From: Fulvimonas sp. R45
GTDB lineage: Bacteria; Pseudomonadota; Gammaproteobacteria; Xanthomonadales; Rhodanobacteraceae
DNA length: 64,000 nucleotides
Reading direction: 5' to 3'
Assembly: GCF_030504985.1 (NCBI RefSeq)
Contig: NZ_JASERU010000003.1
Span: 1 to 64,000 of the forward strand
Shown piece by piece: positions 8,584 through 17,997 of the stretch. The notes under the pieces are model-generated. The model was not told the origin of the DNA and did no database searches. It saw only the letters and a list, made by a program, of their open reading frames with translations. Each line of letters opens with the position of its first letter. Position 1 is the first letter of the stretch. The position numbers were made by a program, and so were the translations under genes.

Positions 8584-9273
8584 TCAGCCGCCGAGCCCGC
8601 CCACCACGCTCACGCTGATCGCCAGGATGAACACGTTGAAGAAGAACGCCACCACGCTGTGCAGCAGCGTGAGATGGCGCATCGGCCGGCTGCAGACGCT
8701 CACGTCCGAGGTCTGGAAGCACATGCCGATCACGAACGAGAAGTACACGAAGTCCCAGTAGTCGGGCTTGTCGGTGGAAGGAAAGTCCAGCCCGCCGCAC
8801 AGGCGGTCGTCATCGCCGTAGTAGCTGTGCGCGTAATGCAGCGCGAAGGTGATGTTCATGAACAGCCACGACAGCACCACGCTGATCGCCGCCACGCCCA
8901 CCGCCGCCACGCCGCCGTGCTTGGACGCGTGCAGCTCGGTGGCCAGCGCCACCAGCACCACCAGCGACACGATCACCGCCACCGCCAGCGTGGCGCGCCG
9001 GCCGGTGTCCTGCAGGCGCGCCTGCCGCCCCAGGTGTTCGCTGTTGGAGCGCCTGAACATGCGCGCCAGCGCCACCAGGTAGAGCAGCGCGCCGAGGTCG
9101 AAGCCCAGCAGCACCGCCGAGGCCGGCCGCATGCCGACCAGCTTCAGCAGCACCGTGGCCAGCACGAACACCGCGGTGCAGGTGCTCAGCCGCGGGCGCA
9201 CGCGGATGAAATACAGCGGTCGCCAGCGCCATCGCGGCTTCGCCGGGGGCCGGGTTTCGGGAGGCGTAGCCAT
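8584..9273 (-). CDS. DUF1345 integral membrane protein
   Basis: A 229-residue inner-membrane protein with about five to six hydrophobic segments and the conserved DUF1345 blocks ITFALHYAHSYY and KPDYWDFVYFSFVIGMCFQTSDV. The family's function is unknown; weak similarity of the SFVIGMCFQTSDV region to ion channel pore loops has been suggested for such proteins, but I cannot confirm that. The start at ATG 9273 gives a basic cytosolic N-terminus before the first membrane segment. It lies 11 bp after a small acetyltransferase gene on the same strand. Confidence 0.82.
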   Translation of the reverse strand: MATPPETRPPAKPRWRWRPLYFIRVRPRLSTCTAVFVLATVLLKLVGMRPASAVLLGFDLGALLYLVALARMFRRSNSEHLGRQARLQDTGRRATLAVAVIVSLVVLVALATELHASKHGGVAAVGVAAISVVLSWLFMNITFALHYAHSYYGDDDRLCGGLDFPSTDKPDYWDFVYFSFVIGMCFQTSDVSVCSRPMRHLTLLHSVVAFFFNVFILAISVSVVGGLGG

Positions 9274-9284
9274 GCGGCGGCGGA

Positions 9285-9560
9285 TCAGGCGCGCAGGTCG
9301 TCGTATTCCGGATGCCGCTGCATCCAGGCGATCGCATAGGAGCAGGCCGGTACCACCTTCCAGCCTTCGGCGCGGGCCGTGTCGAGCGCCGTGCGCACCA
9401 GCGCGCCGGCCAGCCCCCGCCCGCCCACCGCTTCCGGCACGCCGGTGTGGGTGATCGTCATCACGCCGCCGGCGAGGCGGTAGTCCAGCTCGCACAGCGA
9501 ACCTTCCACGCGGGTCTCGAAACGGTGCGCGGCGCGGTCGTGCTGGATCTCGGGCGTCAT
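9285..9560 (-). CDS. Small GNAT-like acetyltransferase (YjdJ type)
   Basis: A 91-residue protein matching the short single-domain acetyltransferases (PF14542). The acetyl-CoA binding stretch is GGRGLAGALVRTALDTARAEG, and the ending CSYAIAWMQRHPEYDDL is typical of the family. The acceptor substrate is unknown. It starts at ATG 9560 and is followed by the DUF1345 gene with an 11-bp gap, suggesting one transcript. Confidence 0.85.
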   Translation of the reverse strand: MTPEIQHDRAAHRFETRVEGSLCELDYRLAGGVMTITHTGVPEAVGGRGLAGALVRTALDTARAEGWKVVPACSYAIAWMQRHPEYDDLRA

Positions 9561-9706
9561 GGGAGGTTCCGTAACGGGGCACATGGCCGGCCAGCATACG
9601 CCCGGTTTCCGGAAAACGCTCGTGAAGCGGAGGCCATCCGCCTTTCGCGCAGCTTGAACGAGCACCGGACCACGCTGCGTCCACTTCAACGAGCAGGGGA
9701 ACCTCG

Positions 9707-10135
9707 ATGACCATCCGATCCGCATCCGCCGTCTGGCAAGGCGGCCTGAAGGAGGGCAAGGGCAGCATCTCCACCCAGACCGGGGTGCTGCGCGACGCAC
9801 CCTACGGCTTCCGCTCGCGCTTCGAGAGCGGCCCCGGCACCAACCCCGAGGAACTGCTGGGCGCGGCCCATGCCGGCTGCTACTCGATGGCGCTGGCGCT
9901 GGGCCTGGAAAGCGCCGGCGTCACCGCCGAGCGCATCGAGACCCGCGCCGATGTGACGCTGGAGAAGGACGATGCCGGCTTCACCATCACCGCCGTGCAC
10001 CTGACCTGCCGCGCCCGCGTGCCGCGCATCGACATGGCGATGTTCGAGCAGATCGCCCAGGCGACCAAGCAGCACTGCCCGGTGTCCAAGGTGCTGCGGG
10101 CGCACATCACGCTGGACGCCAGCCTGGACGGCTAG
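9707..10135 (+). CDS. OsmC family hydroperoxide reductase
   Basis: A 142-residue peroxiredoxin-like protein. The two redox cysteines of the OsmC/Ohr fold are visible in AAHAGCYSMAL and KQHCPVSKVL. The N-terminal segment WQGGLKEGKGSISTQTG is of the OsmC rather than Ohr subtype. It would reduce organic hydroperoxides in the cytosol. It stands as a single gene between convergent and divergent neighbours; no regulator is adjacent. Confidence 0.9.
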   Translation: MTIRSASAVWQGGLKEGKGSISTQTGVLRDAPYGFRSRFESGPGTNPEELLGAAHAGCYSMALALGLESAGVTAERIETRADVTLEKDDAGFTITAVHLTCRARVPRIDMAMFEQIAQATKQHCPVSKVLRAHITLDASLDG

Positions 10136-10169
10136 GCGCGCCGGCCCGGGACCGGCACCACGGCCCGCT

Positions 10170-11261
<1,092 letters not shown>

Positions 11262-11294
11262 GATGGACTCCTTGGATGATTTCCGGCGGCCAAC

Positions 11295-11324
11295 AAAAAA
11301 GCCGCCAGGGTGGCTGGCGGCTTT
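11295..11324 (-). terminator. Attenuator terminator of the aroG leader
   Basis: On the minus strand an 8-bp GC stem GCCGCCAG/CTGGCGGC (11301-11308 with 11314-11321) is followed by six T residues. It lies between the leader peptide stop and aroG. It should form when ribosomes pass the aromatic codons without stalling. Confidence 0.85.
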
Positions 11325-11349
11325 CGAGGGATGCTGTGTGATCTTGGTT

Positions 11350-11430
11350 CTAGGATCGCGCGCCACTCTCCGCCGCCGGCATCGGAAAGCCATAAAACCA
11401 GAAGTAGTAGCGGCGGGAGGCGAGGATCAT
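11350..11430 (-). CDS. aroG leader peptide with YYFWFY run
   Basis: A 26-residue frame MILASRRYYFWFYGFPMPAA followed by ESGARS and a TAG stop. Six consecutive aromatic codons (two Tyr, Phe, Trp, Phe, Tyr) precede one more Phe. This is the composition expected of an attenuation leader sensing all three aromatic amino acids. The stop lies 26 bp before the terminator stem. The region 11360-11400 contains GCCGGCGGCGG, whose complement could compete with the terminator stem as an antiterminator; I did not compute folding energies. Not a functional protein in itself. Confidence 0.85.
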   Translation of the reverse strand: MILASRRYYFWFYGFPMPAAESGARS

Positions 11431-11596
11431 GTTTCTACAAATAGCACGGCGACGGCCGCGTGCAAAGTCCGGTTTGGCATGACGGCATCCGGTTTTCCCC
11501 TTCTCCCCGCCGGGGAGAGGGAGAAAGGCCCTGAGATTGACAGCGCGGCCGGTTTCGCTAACGTCCCGGCTGGATATCCAGGGAAGCACTCCATCG

Positions 11597-13468
11597 GTGG
11601 CGACACTCATTCCGACCCGCAACAGCTGCCTGCCGCGGATGACCGGCGGCGAGAAACGTGTCTCCGAGCGGCTGGAACAGAAGCTGGAAGACGACTACCT
11701 GCTCTGGTACGACGTGCCGATCGGCCTGAAGCAGCGCCAGCCGGACTTCGTGGTGTTCCACCCCCGCCGCGGCCTGCTGGTGCTGGAGGTGAAGGACTGG
11801 AAGGCCGACACCATCCGCCACGCCGACACGACCCAGTTCACCCTGGTCACCGAGCGCGGCCTGGCGAAGGAGACCAATCCGCTGCTGCAGGCGCGCGCCT
11901 ACGCGCTGGAGATCGGCGTGGTGCTGGAGCGCGACCCGGCGCTGCGCCACCCGGACGGCCACCGCCACGCCGGCAAGCTGGTCATGCCCTGGGCCTGGGG
12001 CGTGGTGCTGGCCAACATCACCCGCAAGCAGTTCGTCGAGGGCGGCCTGGCCGCGGTGATCCCCGACCACCTGGCGATCTGCCGCGACGAGCTGTACGAG
12101 ACGGTGGACGCCGAGGCGTTCCAGGAACGGCTGTGGGCGATGTTCCCGCACGTGTTCCCGGTGGCGCTGACCCTGCCGCAGATCGACCGCGTGCGCTGGC
12201 ACCTGTTCCCCGAGCTGCGGGTGGAGCCGGGCAGCGGCCAGTTCGGCCTGTTCAGGGCCGCGGACAAGGCGGACGCGCGCGCGCTGGAGATCCCCGACCT
12301 GGTCAAGGTGATGGACGCCCAGCAGGAACTGCTCGCCCGCTCGCTGGGCGACGAGCACCGCGTCATCCACGGCGTGGCCGGCTCGGGAAAGACCATGATC
12401 CTGGGCTTCCGCGCGATGCACCTGGCGCGTGCGCTGCACAAGCCGATCCTGGTGCTCTGCTACAACAAGACACTGGCCGCGCGGCTGGAGCAGCTGATCG
12501 GCGAGCGCGGCCTGTCCGACAAGGTGCAGGTGTACAACTTCCACCGCTGGTGCCGGCAGATGCTCGCCGCCTACCACGTGCCGCTGCCGCCCGGCGGCGG
12601 CAAGGGCTTCGTCGATGCGCTGCCGCCGGCGATCATGGCCGCGGTGGAGCGCGGGCAGATCCCGCGCTTCCAGTACGGCGCCGTGCTGGTGGACGAAGGC
12701 CACGACTTCGAGCCGGACTGGTACCGGCTGATCGTGCAGATGATCGACCCCGACACCAACTCGCTGCTGGTGCTGTACGACGACGCGCAGAACATCTACG
12801 GCCAGGCCAACCGCAAGCGGGTGAGCTGGAAGAGCCTGGGCGTGCAGGCGCAGGGCCGCACCACCATCCTCAGGCTCAACTATCGCAACACGCTGGAGAT
12901 CCTCGCCGTGGCGCGCGGCTTCGCCAGCGAACTGCTGGCCGGGCGCGCGGACGACGACGACGGCGTGCCGCTGGTCGCCCCCGAGAGCGCCGGCCGCCGC
13001 GGCCCGCTGCCGGAACTGGTCCGTACCGACACCGCTGCCGCCCAGCTCGAGGTGCTGATCGCCCGGCTGCGCGACGAGCACGCGCACGGCCGCCCGTACG
13101 GCGACATGGCGGTGCTCTACCGCAACCAGTGGGAAGGCGAAAAGCTGCACGAGGCGCTGCGTCGCGAAGGCATCCCCGGCCGCCTCGCCGAGGGCGACGG
13201 CAAGCGCACCCTGTTCGTGGTGGAGGACAGCGTGAAGCTGCTCACCATGCACTCCAGCAAGGGGCTGGAATTCCCCTTCGTGATCATCCCCGGCCTCGGC
13301 TCGCTGCCCAAGGACGGCAAGAGCGAGGCGGACGAGGCGCGCCTGCTCTACGTGGCGATGACCCGCGCCACCGAGCGGCTGCTGCTGATCCACCACGACG
13401 ACTCGGTGTTCAGCAAGCGCATCCGCGATTCGATCAACGAGGTGCAGGCACAGCTGGCGCCGCATTGA
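11597..13468 (+). CDS. NERD-domain nuclease/UvrD-like helicase fusion
   Basis: A 623-residue protein joining an N-terminal NERD (nuclease-related) domain to an SF1 helicase. The nuclease residues fit D50 and E64-x-K66 (QPDFVVF, LEVKDWK). Walker A GVAGSGKT is at 259-266, Walker B-like VDEGHD at 365-370, and a UvrD C-terminal motif reads LLTMHSSKGLEFPFVIIPG. I start at GTG 11597 because family members begin MATLIP-S/T-R-S-CLPRMTGGE. It probably processes DNA ends in repair or in defence against foreign DNA; which is not known. No defence partner gene is adjacent, which favours repair. Confidence 0.85.
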   Translation: MATLIPTRNSCLPRMTGGEKRVSERLEQKLEDDYLLWYDVPIGLKQRQPDFVVFHPRRGLLVLEVKDWKADTIRHADTTQFTLVTERGLAKETNPLLQARAYALEIGVVLERDPALRHPDGHRHAGKLVMPWAWGVVLANITRKQFVEGGLAAVIPDHLAICRDELYETVDAEAFQERLWAMFPHVFPVALTLPQIDRVRWHLFPELRVEPGSGQFGLFRAADKADARALEIPDLVKVMDAQQELLARSLGDEHRVIHGVAGSGKTMILGFRAMHLARALHKPILVLCYNKTLAARLEQLIGERGLSDKVQVYNFHRWCRQMLAAYHVPLPPGGGKGFVDALPPAIMAAVERGQIPRFQYGAVLVDEGHDFEPDWYRLIVQMIDPDTNSLLVLYDDAQNIYGQANRKRVSWKSLGVQAQGRTTILRLNYRNTLEILAVARGFASELLAGRADDDDGVPLVAPESAGRRGPLPELVRTDTAAAQLEVLIARLRDEHAHGRPYGDMAVLYRNQWEGEKLHEALRREGIPGRLAEGDGKRTLFVVEDSVKLLTMHSSKGLEFPFVIIPGLGSLPKDGKSEADEARLLYVAMTRATERLLLIHHDDSVFSKRIRDSINEVQAQLAPH

Positions 13469-13508
13469 GGCGCTAGACTGCGCCGACTTCACGTACGGGA
13501 ATCCAGCC

Positions 13509-13937
13509 ATGCGCCGCCTGTTGTTCACCGCCACGTTCGCCCTCGCCGCCTCGGCCTTCGCGCTGCAAGCACCAGCCGGCACGGATGGCCTGGCGTCATT
13601 GCAGAAGATCGATCGCACCGTGGGCACCGGCACGGTGGCCCGCGACGGCGACGTGGTGCGCGTGGACTACACCGGCTGGCTGTACGACGCCGGCGCGAAG
13701 GACCACCACGGCAAGCAGTTCGACAGCTCCTACGACAACGGCCAGCCGATCAGCTTCACGCTGGGCGCGGGCCAGGTGATCGAGGGCTGGGACCAGGGCA
13801 TCCGCGGCATGCACGTGGGCGGCCGGCGCACCCTGGTCATCCCCGCGCGGCTGGCCTACGGCGACCGCGGCGCGGGCGAGGACATCCCGCCCGGCGCCAC
13901 CCTGGTGTTCGACGTGGTGCTGCTGGGCGTGAACTGA
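13509..13937 (+). CDS. Periplasmic FKBP-type peptidyl-prolyl isomerase
   Basis: A 142-residue protein: a signal peptide (about residues 1-24) followed by one FKBP domain. Conserved binding-pocket segments include VRVDYTGWLYD, KQFDSSYDNGQPISF, GQVIEGWDQGI and IPARLAYGDRGAG. It would speed proline isomerisation of periplasmic proteins. It is a paralogue of the lipoprotein at 22162, sharing an insertion after YTGWLYD. It lies 40 bp after the helicase gene and may be read through from it. Confidence 0.9.
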   Translation: MRRLLFTATFALAASAFALQAPAGTDGLASLQKIDRTVGTGTVARDGDVVRVDYTGWLYDAGAKDHHGKQFDSSYDNGQPISFTLGAGQVIEGWDQGIRGMHVGGRRTLVIPARLAYGDRGAGEDIPPGATLVFDVVLLGVN

Positions 13938-13942
13938 CCCGG

Positions 13943-14290
13943 TCAGGCGCCGTGCCGGCGCCGGCTGTCGGCGGGCGCCTGTCCGCGCTCGGCCATGCCA
14001 TAGTCGCGCAGCACCCCGGCCACGCGCAGGCGGTAGTCCCGGAACACGCGCCGGCGCCCCTCCTGCTGCGCCATCCGGTGGGCCTCCAGCTCGCGCCAGG
14101 CCGCCACCGCCCGCTCGTCGCGCCAGAACGACAGCGACAGCAGCTTGCCCGGCTCGGACAGGCTTTCGAAGCGCTCGATCGACACGAAGCCGTCGATGCC
14201 GTCCAGCAGCGGTCGCAGCCCGGCGGCGAGGTCCAGGTAATCCTGCCGGCAGCCGTCCGCCGGCAGCACCTCGAAGATCACCGCGATCAT
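13943..14290 (-). CDS. Antibiotic biosynthesis monooxygenase-like protein (ABM fold)
   Basis: A 115-residue dimeric alpha-beta barrel protein. The ABM features are IAVIFEVLPADG, the GFVSIERFESLSEPGKLLSLSFWRDE segment and VAAWRELEAHRMAQ. Such proteins oxidise quinones or polyketides or degrade haem; which one applies here is unknown. Its ATG overlaps the stop of the upstream hydrolase gene (TGATG arrangement at 14287-14290), so it is co-translated with it. Confidence 0.85.
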   Translation of the reverse strand: MIAVIFEVLPADGCRQDYLDLAAGLRPLLDGIDGFVSIERFESLSEPGKLLSLSFWRDERAVAAWRELEAHRMAQQEGRRRVFRDYRLRVAGVLRDYGMAERGQAPADSRRRHGA

Positions 14291-15279
14291 CGCTGCCCGT
14301 CCTCCACCGTGCCGATGAAGGCGGCCACGCTCCGGTAGAGCGAGCGCCGGTTGCGCTCCAGGTGCATGACGTGGGTGCCGTGGTCGATGCGCAGGCGCCA
14401 CTTCAGCGGGCTGGCGGTGAACCGCGCCAGGAACGTGGCGGCCCGCGCGTCGTCCACCACCGTGTCGTGGTCGCCGTACACCACGAAGACCGGCGCCGCG
14501 ACCTTCGCGGGATCGTAGGGATAGTCGCCATGCTCCGCCGCCGCGATGTCCGCCACCGGCCCCGCCGGGATGCGCAACGCGCCCGGCGCGTCGCCCGGCA
14601 CGTGCGGCACCGAGGCGTCGAACGCCGCGGTCCAGCGCTGCGTCACCGCCGGTTCCAGCAGCACCACGCCCTTCGGCAGCACGCGCTCGAAGCGCAGCTG
14701 CCGGTAGCGCTGCCGCGCGGTGATGGTCCACCACGCGTCGGTGATCGGCGCGTCGTCGTCGCGGCTGGGCACCACCGGCCCGAACAGGGTGAGCGAGGCC
14801 AGCGCCTGCGGATGGCTTGCCGCGTACGTCGCGGCCGGGATCGTGCCCCAGGAGTGCGCGACCAGGTGGACCGTCGCCATGCCGCGCCGCGTGCGCAGGT
14901 AGTCGACGGCCCGCGCGATTTCCCGCGCCGCCTCCGGCGCGCGCGTCACCGGCGGCGCCGCCCCGGCCGCGCCGACCATCGCCGGCGGGCGGCTGGAATT
15001 GCCGAAGCCGAGGAAATCCAGTCCGCAGGCGAGATAGCCGCGCCGCGCCATGAACGCCAGCCAGGAATCCCCCGGCGCGAACTCGAAGCCGCTGGCCAGC
15101 CCGGTGGGAAAACTGGCGCCGTGCACGAACAGCGCGGCGTGGCGCGTGGCCTGTGGCGGCGCCACGCAATGCAGCGCCAGGCGCTGGCCGGGCTGCCCGG
15201 CGGGCAGGTAGACGGTGTTCGCCTGCAGGTCCGCCGTGGAAACGGCGGACGCCAGGCCGAGAGCAAGCAACAGCGACAT
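14287..15279 (-). CDS. Alpha/beta hydrolase, exported
   Basis: A 330-residue hydrolase with an N-terminal hydrophobic signal-like segment (MSLLLALGLASAVSTA). The nucleophile is Ser143 in AHSWG; the acid is probably Asp in VYGDHDTVVDD and the base His in DHGTHVMH. The oxyanion-hole segment FVHGASF is typical. The substrate is not evident; members include esterases and haloperoxidase-like enzymes. It forms a bicistron with the ABM monooxygenase gene, a pairing that hints at oxidation followed by hydrolysis of an aromatic or ester compound. Confidence 0.85.
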   Translation of the reverse strand: MSLLLALGLASAVSTADLQANTVYLPAGQPGQRLALHCVAPPQATRHAALFVHGASFPTGLASGFEFAPGDSWLAFMARRGYLACGLDFLGFGNSSRPPAMVGAAGAAPPVTRAPEAAREIARAVDYLRTRRGMATVHLVAHSWGTIPAATYAASHPQALASLTLFGPVVPSRDDDAPITDAWWTITARQRYRQLRFERVLPKGVVLLEPAVTQRWTAAFDASVPHVPGDAPGALRIPAGPVADIAAAEHGDYPYDPAKVAAPVFVVYGDHDTVVDDARAATFLARFTASPLKWRLRIDHGTHVMHLERNRRSLYRSVAAFIGTVEDGQR

Positions 15280-15382
15280 GCGGTGACCTCGTCGGGGAAT
15301 TCGAGGCCATCCTGCCGGGCCTGGCGCGCCCTCGTTTCGACGTGCGGCGAAACAACGGTGCGCCTGGATGTGCGCAACGCAG

Positions 15383-16942
15383 CTACGAACTGCACGACAG
15401 CATCGAGCAGCCCGGCTTGTCCCTGGCCCAGTCGGGCCGGCGGCGCGCGAAGGCTTCGCGCCCGGGCTGGTCGTCGTACGGACGGCGCAACACGTCCAGC
15501 AGCTCGTGGATGCCGGCGCAATCGCCCTGCTCCGCCCGCTCGATGACCTGCTGCGCGAGATAGTTGCGCAGCACGTAGCGCGGGTTCGCCGCACGCATGC
15601 GGGTGCGGCGTTCTTCCGCCGGCAGCGGGTCGTCGATGAGGCGCGCGGCATAGCGCTGCAGCCAGTCGCGCAGGGCCCGCTCGGCAGCGCGCCGCTTCGC
15701 GTCGTCGTAGAACGCCTCGTGCAGGGCATCCAACGCGGGCGCGGCAGGGTCGAGATCGGCCAGGCCGCGGAACCACAGCGTCATGTCCACCTCGGCTTGC
15801 CGCATCAGCGCATGCAGGGACTGCATCAGCGCCACGTCCTCGTCGCGGCATGCGGCGAGGCCCAGCTTGGCTGCGACGTTGGCGCGGTCGGCCGCGGCCC
15901 AGGCGGCGGCATAGCGGTCCAGCCCCGCCTGCAGCGGCGCGGTGTCGCCGAACAGCGGCGCCTGCGCGCCGGCCAGGCGCGCGAGGTTCCACCACGCCAC
16001 GTCCGGCTGCTGGCCGTAGCGGTAGCGGCGGCGGTACGCATCGGTGGTGTTGGGCGTCCACTCGGGGTCGAAGTCGTCGATCCAGCCGTAGGGGCCGTAG
16101 TCCAGCGTGAGCCCCAGGATGGACATGTTGTCGGTGTTCATCACCCCGTGCACGAAACCCACCCGCATCCAGCCCGCGACCATCGCGGCGGTGCGCTCGC
16201 AGACTTCGCCGAACCAGTCGCCGTACAGCGGTTCGCCCTGCCCGCGCAGGTGCGGGAAATCGCGCCGGATGGTGAAGTCGGCCAGCTGCCGCAGCAGCAC
16301 GGTGTCGTTGCGCGAGGACGGCAACTCGAAGCTGCCGAAGCGGATGAACGAAGGCGCCGCGCGACAGACGATGGCGCCCGGCTCCTCGCGCGGATGGCCG
16401 TCGTAGCGCGGGTCGCGCACCACGCCTTCGCCGGTGGCGAGCAGGCACAGCGCGCGCGTGGTGGGGATGCCGAGGTGGTGCATCGCCTCGCTGCACAGGA
16501 ACTCGCGGATCGACGAGCGCAGCACGGCGCGGCCGTCCGCTCCGCGCGAATACGGCGTCGGGCCGGCGCCCTTCAGTTGCAGTTCCCAGCGCCGGCCCGC
16601 GGCGTCCACCACCTCGCCCAGCGAGATCGCGCGGCCGTCGCCCAGTTGCCCGGCCCAGACGCCGAACTGGTGGCCGCCGTAGTTCGCGGCCCAGGGCTGC
16701 ATGCCCGGGGACAGGGCGTTGCCGCCGAAGACCCGGGCAAAGTCCCCGCCGGCCAGCTCGCCCGGGCCGAGGCCGAGGGCGGCGGCCAGTTCGTCCGACC
16801 AGGCCAGCACGCGGGGCGCGGGCACCGGCGTGGGCTCGACGCGCGAGTACAGCGCGCCATGCACCTGGCGCAGGCGCGGCCCGGTTTCCGGGTCGCCGGG
16901 CAGTTCGCGCAGGAAGGCGTTGTCGAAGGGCGGCAGGGGCAT
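15383..16942 (-). CDS. selO: SelO/YdiU pseudokinase protein AMPylase
   Basis: A 519-residue SelO family protein, which transfers AMP from ATP to Ser, Thr or Tyr of target proteins in redox control. Family segments [36 protein letters not shown] and [19 protein letters not shown] are intact. It ends in CSS: the Cys stands at the place where animal SelO carries selenocysteine, and a second Cys lies five residues before it in GCSML. Length agrees with bacterial members. It is divergent from a small unknown gene, with an 18-bp palindrome in between. Confidence 0.92.
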   Translation of the reverse strand: MPLPPFDNAFLRELPGDPETGPRLRQVHGALYSRVEPTPVPAPRVLAWSDELAAALGLGPGELAGGDFARVFGGNALSPGMQPWAANYGGHQFGVWAGQLGDGRAISLGEVVDAAGRRWELQLKGAGPTPYSRGADGRAVLRSSIREFLCSEAMHHLGIPTTRALCLLATGEGVVRDPRYDGHPREEPGAIVCRAAPSFIRFGSFELPSSRNDTVLLRQLADFTIRRDFPHLRGQGEPLYGDWFGEVCERTAAMVAGWMRVGFVHGVMNTDNMSILGLTLDYGPYGWIDDFDPEWTPNTTDAYRRRYRYGQQPDVAWWNLARLAGAQAPLFGDTAPLQAGLDRYAAAWAAADRANVAAKLGLAACRDEDVALMQSLHALMRQAEVDMTLWFRGLADLDPAAPALDALHEAFYDDAKRRAAERALRDWLQRYAARLIDDPLPAEERRTRMRAANPRYVLRNYLAQQVIERAEQGDCAGIHELLDVLRRPYDDQPGREAFARRRPDWARDKPGCSMLSCSS

Positions 16943-16977
16943 GGGATCACGTCGGTGGCTGGGATTCGGGTGTGCAG

Positions 16978-16995
16978 AGGGCGTCCGGACGCCCT
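16978..16995. promoter_or_regulatory. 18-bp perfect palindrome upstream of selO
   Basis: AGGGCGTCCGGACGCCCT is perfectly self-complementary and is followed on the plus strand by TCTTT. It lies 36 bp upstream of selO and 15 bp before the promoter of the small gene at 17079. It could be an operator or a weak terminator insulating the two genes; nothing decides between them. Confidence 0.45.
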
Positions 16996-17009
16996 TCTTT
17001 CACGCCCCC

Positions 17010-17037
17010 TTCACACGGGCAAAAAAGTTGATACAGT
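17010..17037 (+). promoter_or_regulatory. Promoter-like sequence before the small gene
   Basis: TTCACA (17010-17015) and TACAGT (17032-17037) are separated by 16 bp that include an A6 run. Five and four of six bases match the sigma-70 consensus. The predicted start near 17044 leaves a leader of about 35 nt. Confidence 0.5.
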
Positions 17038-17078
17038 TCACATCGTGGCGGCACAGGGGCCGCCCGGAGCAACTCACG

Positions 17079-17288
17079 ATGCATACGCTACATGGCCGTT
17101 CCATGCTGGTGCGTGGAATGCACATGGTGGCAGGGATGCTCTCCAACATCGCGGCCCAGGAAGCCGCAACCGCCCCGCGCTCGGCACCGTCGTTCCAGCT
17201 GGTGTCGTGGCAGCCGGGCGCCCACTCGCGCCGCGAGGACGAACTGGCCCGCAGTCGCGGGAACCTCGACCGCACGCGGCCCGCCTGA
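17079..17288 (+). CDS. Small protein of unknown function (69 residues)
   Basis: I do not recognise this protein. It starts MHTLHGRSMLVRGMHMVAGM, continues with a short Ala-rich stretch and ends DELARSRGNLDRTRPA, hydrophilic and basic. Support for it being real comes from a promoter-like sequence at 17010-17037, a GGAGC ribosome site at 17066-17070 and an otherwise empty 350-bp gap between divergent selO and the convergent rsuA-like gene. There is no signal peptide or clear membrane segment, though residues 9-25 are mildly hydrophobic. Confidence 0.5.
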   Translation: MHTLHGRSMLVRGMHMVAGMLSNIAAQEAATAPRSAPSFQLVSWQPGAHSRREDELARSRGNLDRTRPA

Positions 17289-17298
17289 GCCGTCCGGC

Positions 17299-17997
17299 TC
17301 AGGCGAAGATCCGCGCGGCCTCGTCGGCCTGCAGCGCCCGCCACTGGCCGGGCGCGAGGCCGTCCAGTCCCAGCGCGCCGATCGCCGCGCGATGCAGCGT
17401 TTCCACCCGGTTGCCGGTGGCCGCGAACATGCGCCGCACCTGGTGGTAGCGCCCCTCGGTGACAGCCAGGCGCACGTGGCGCGGGCCGAGCACCTCCAGC
17501 CGCGCCGGCGCCAGCGGCGTGGTCTCGGATTCCAGCAGCAGCGTGCCGCTGGCGAACAACCCGCCCTCGTGGCCTTTCAGGTCCCCGGCCAGGGTCGCCT
17601 CGTACAGCTTGGTCACCTGCGCCTTCGGCGCGATGATCCGGTGCAGCAGGGCGCCGTCGTCGGTGAGCAGCAGCAGGCCGGAGGTGTCGCGGTCGAGCCG
17701 GCCCACCGTGGACAGCGCGGGCTCGCGACGGCGGTAGCGCGGCGGCAGCAGGTCGTACACCAGCCGGCCCGCGTCCTTGCGCGAACAGGTGTAGCCGACC
17801 GGCTTGTGCAGCATCAGCAGCAGGCCGGGCGGCGGGTCCAGGGGTTCACCGTCGACGCGGATGCGCTCGTGCGGCAGCTTGTCGTCGGCGTACAGCACCT
17901 CGCCGTCGGCGTCGGTGATGCGCCCCTCGCGGAACATCCAGGCCACTTCCTTGCGGCTGCCGTAGCCGAGGTTGGCGATCAGCTTCACCAGCTTCAT
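17299..17997 (-). CDS. rsuA: RsuA family 16S rRNA pseudouridine synthase
   Basis: A 232-residue enzyme: an N-terminal S4-like RNA-binding segment (LVKLIANLGYGSRKEV) and the catalytic motif GRLDRDTSGLLLLT with Asp102. The motif EGRYHQVRRMFAATGNRV is characteristic of the RsuA/RluB/E/F branch. It likely makes pseudouridine 516 in 16S rRNA; the exact site is inferred from the family. Its start codon overlaps the stop of the upstream rsmC-like gene by 4 bp (ATGA), forming an rRNA-modification operon. Confidence 0.87.
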   Translation of the reverse strand: MKLVKLIANLGYGSRKEVAWMFREGRITDADGEVLYADDKLPHERIRVDGEPLDPPPGLLLMLHKPVGYTCSRKDAGRLVYDLLPPRYRRREPALSTVGRLDRDTSGLLLLTDDGALLHRIIAPKAQVTKLYEATLAGDLKGHEGGLFASGTLLLESETTPLAPARLEVLGPRHVRLAVTEGRYHQVRRMFAATGNRVETLHRAAIGALGLDGLAPGQWRALQADEAARIFA

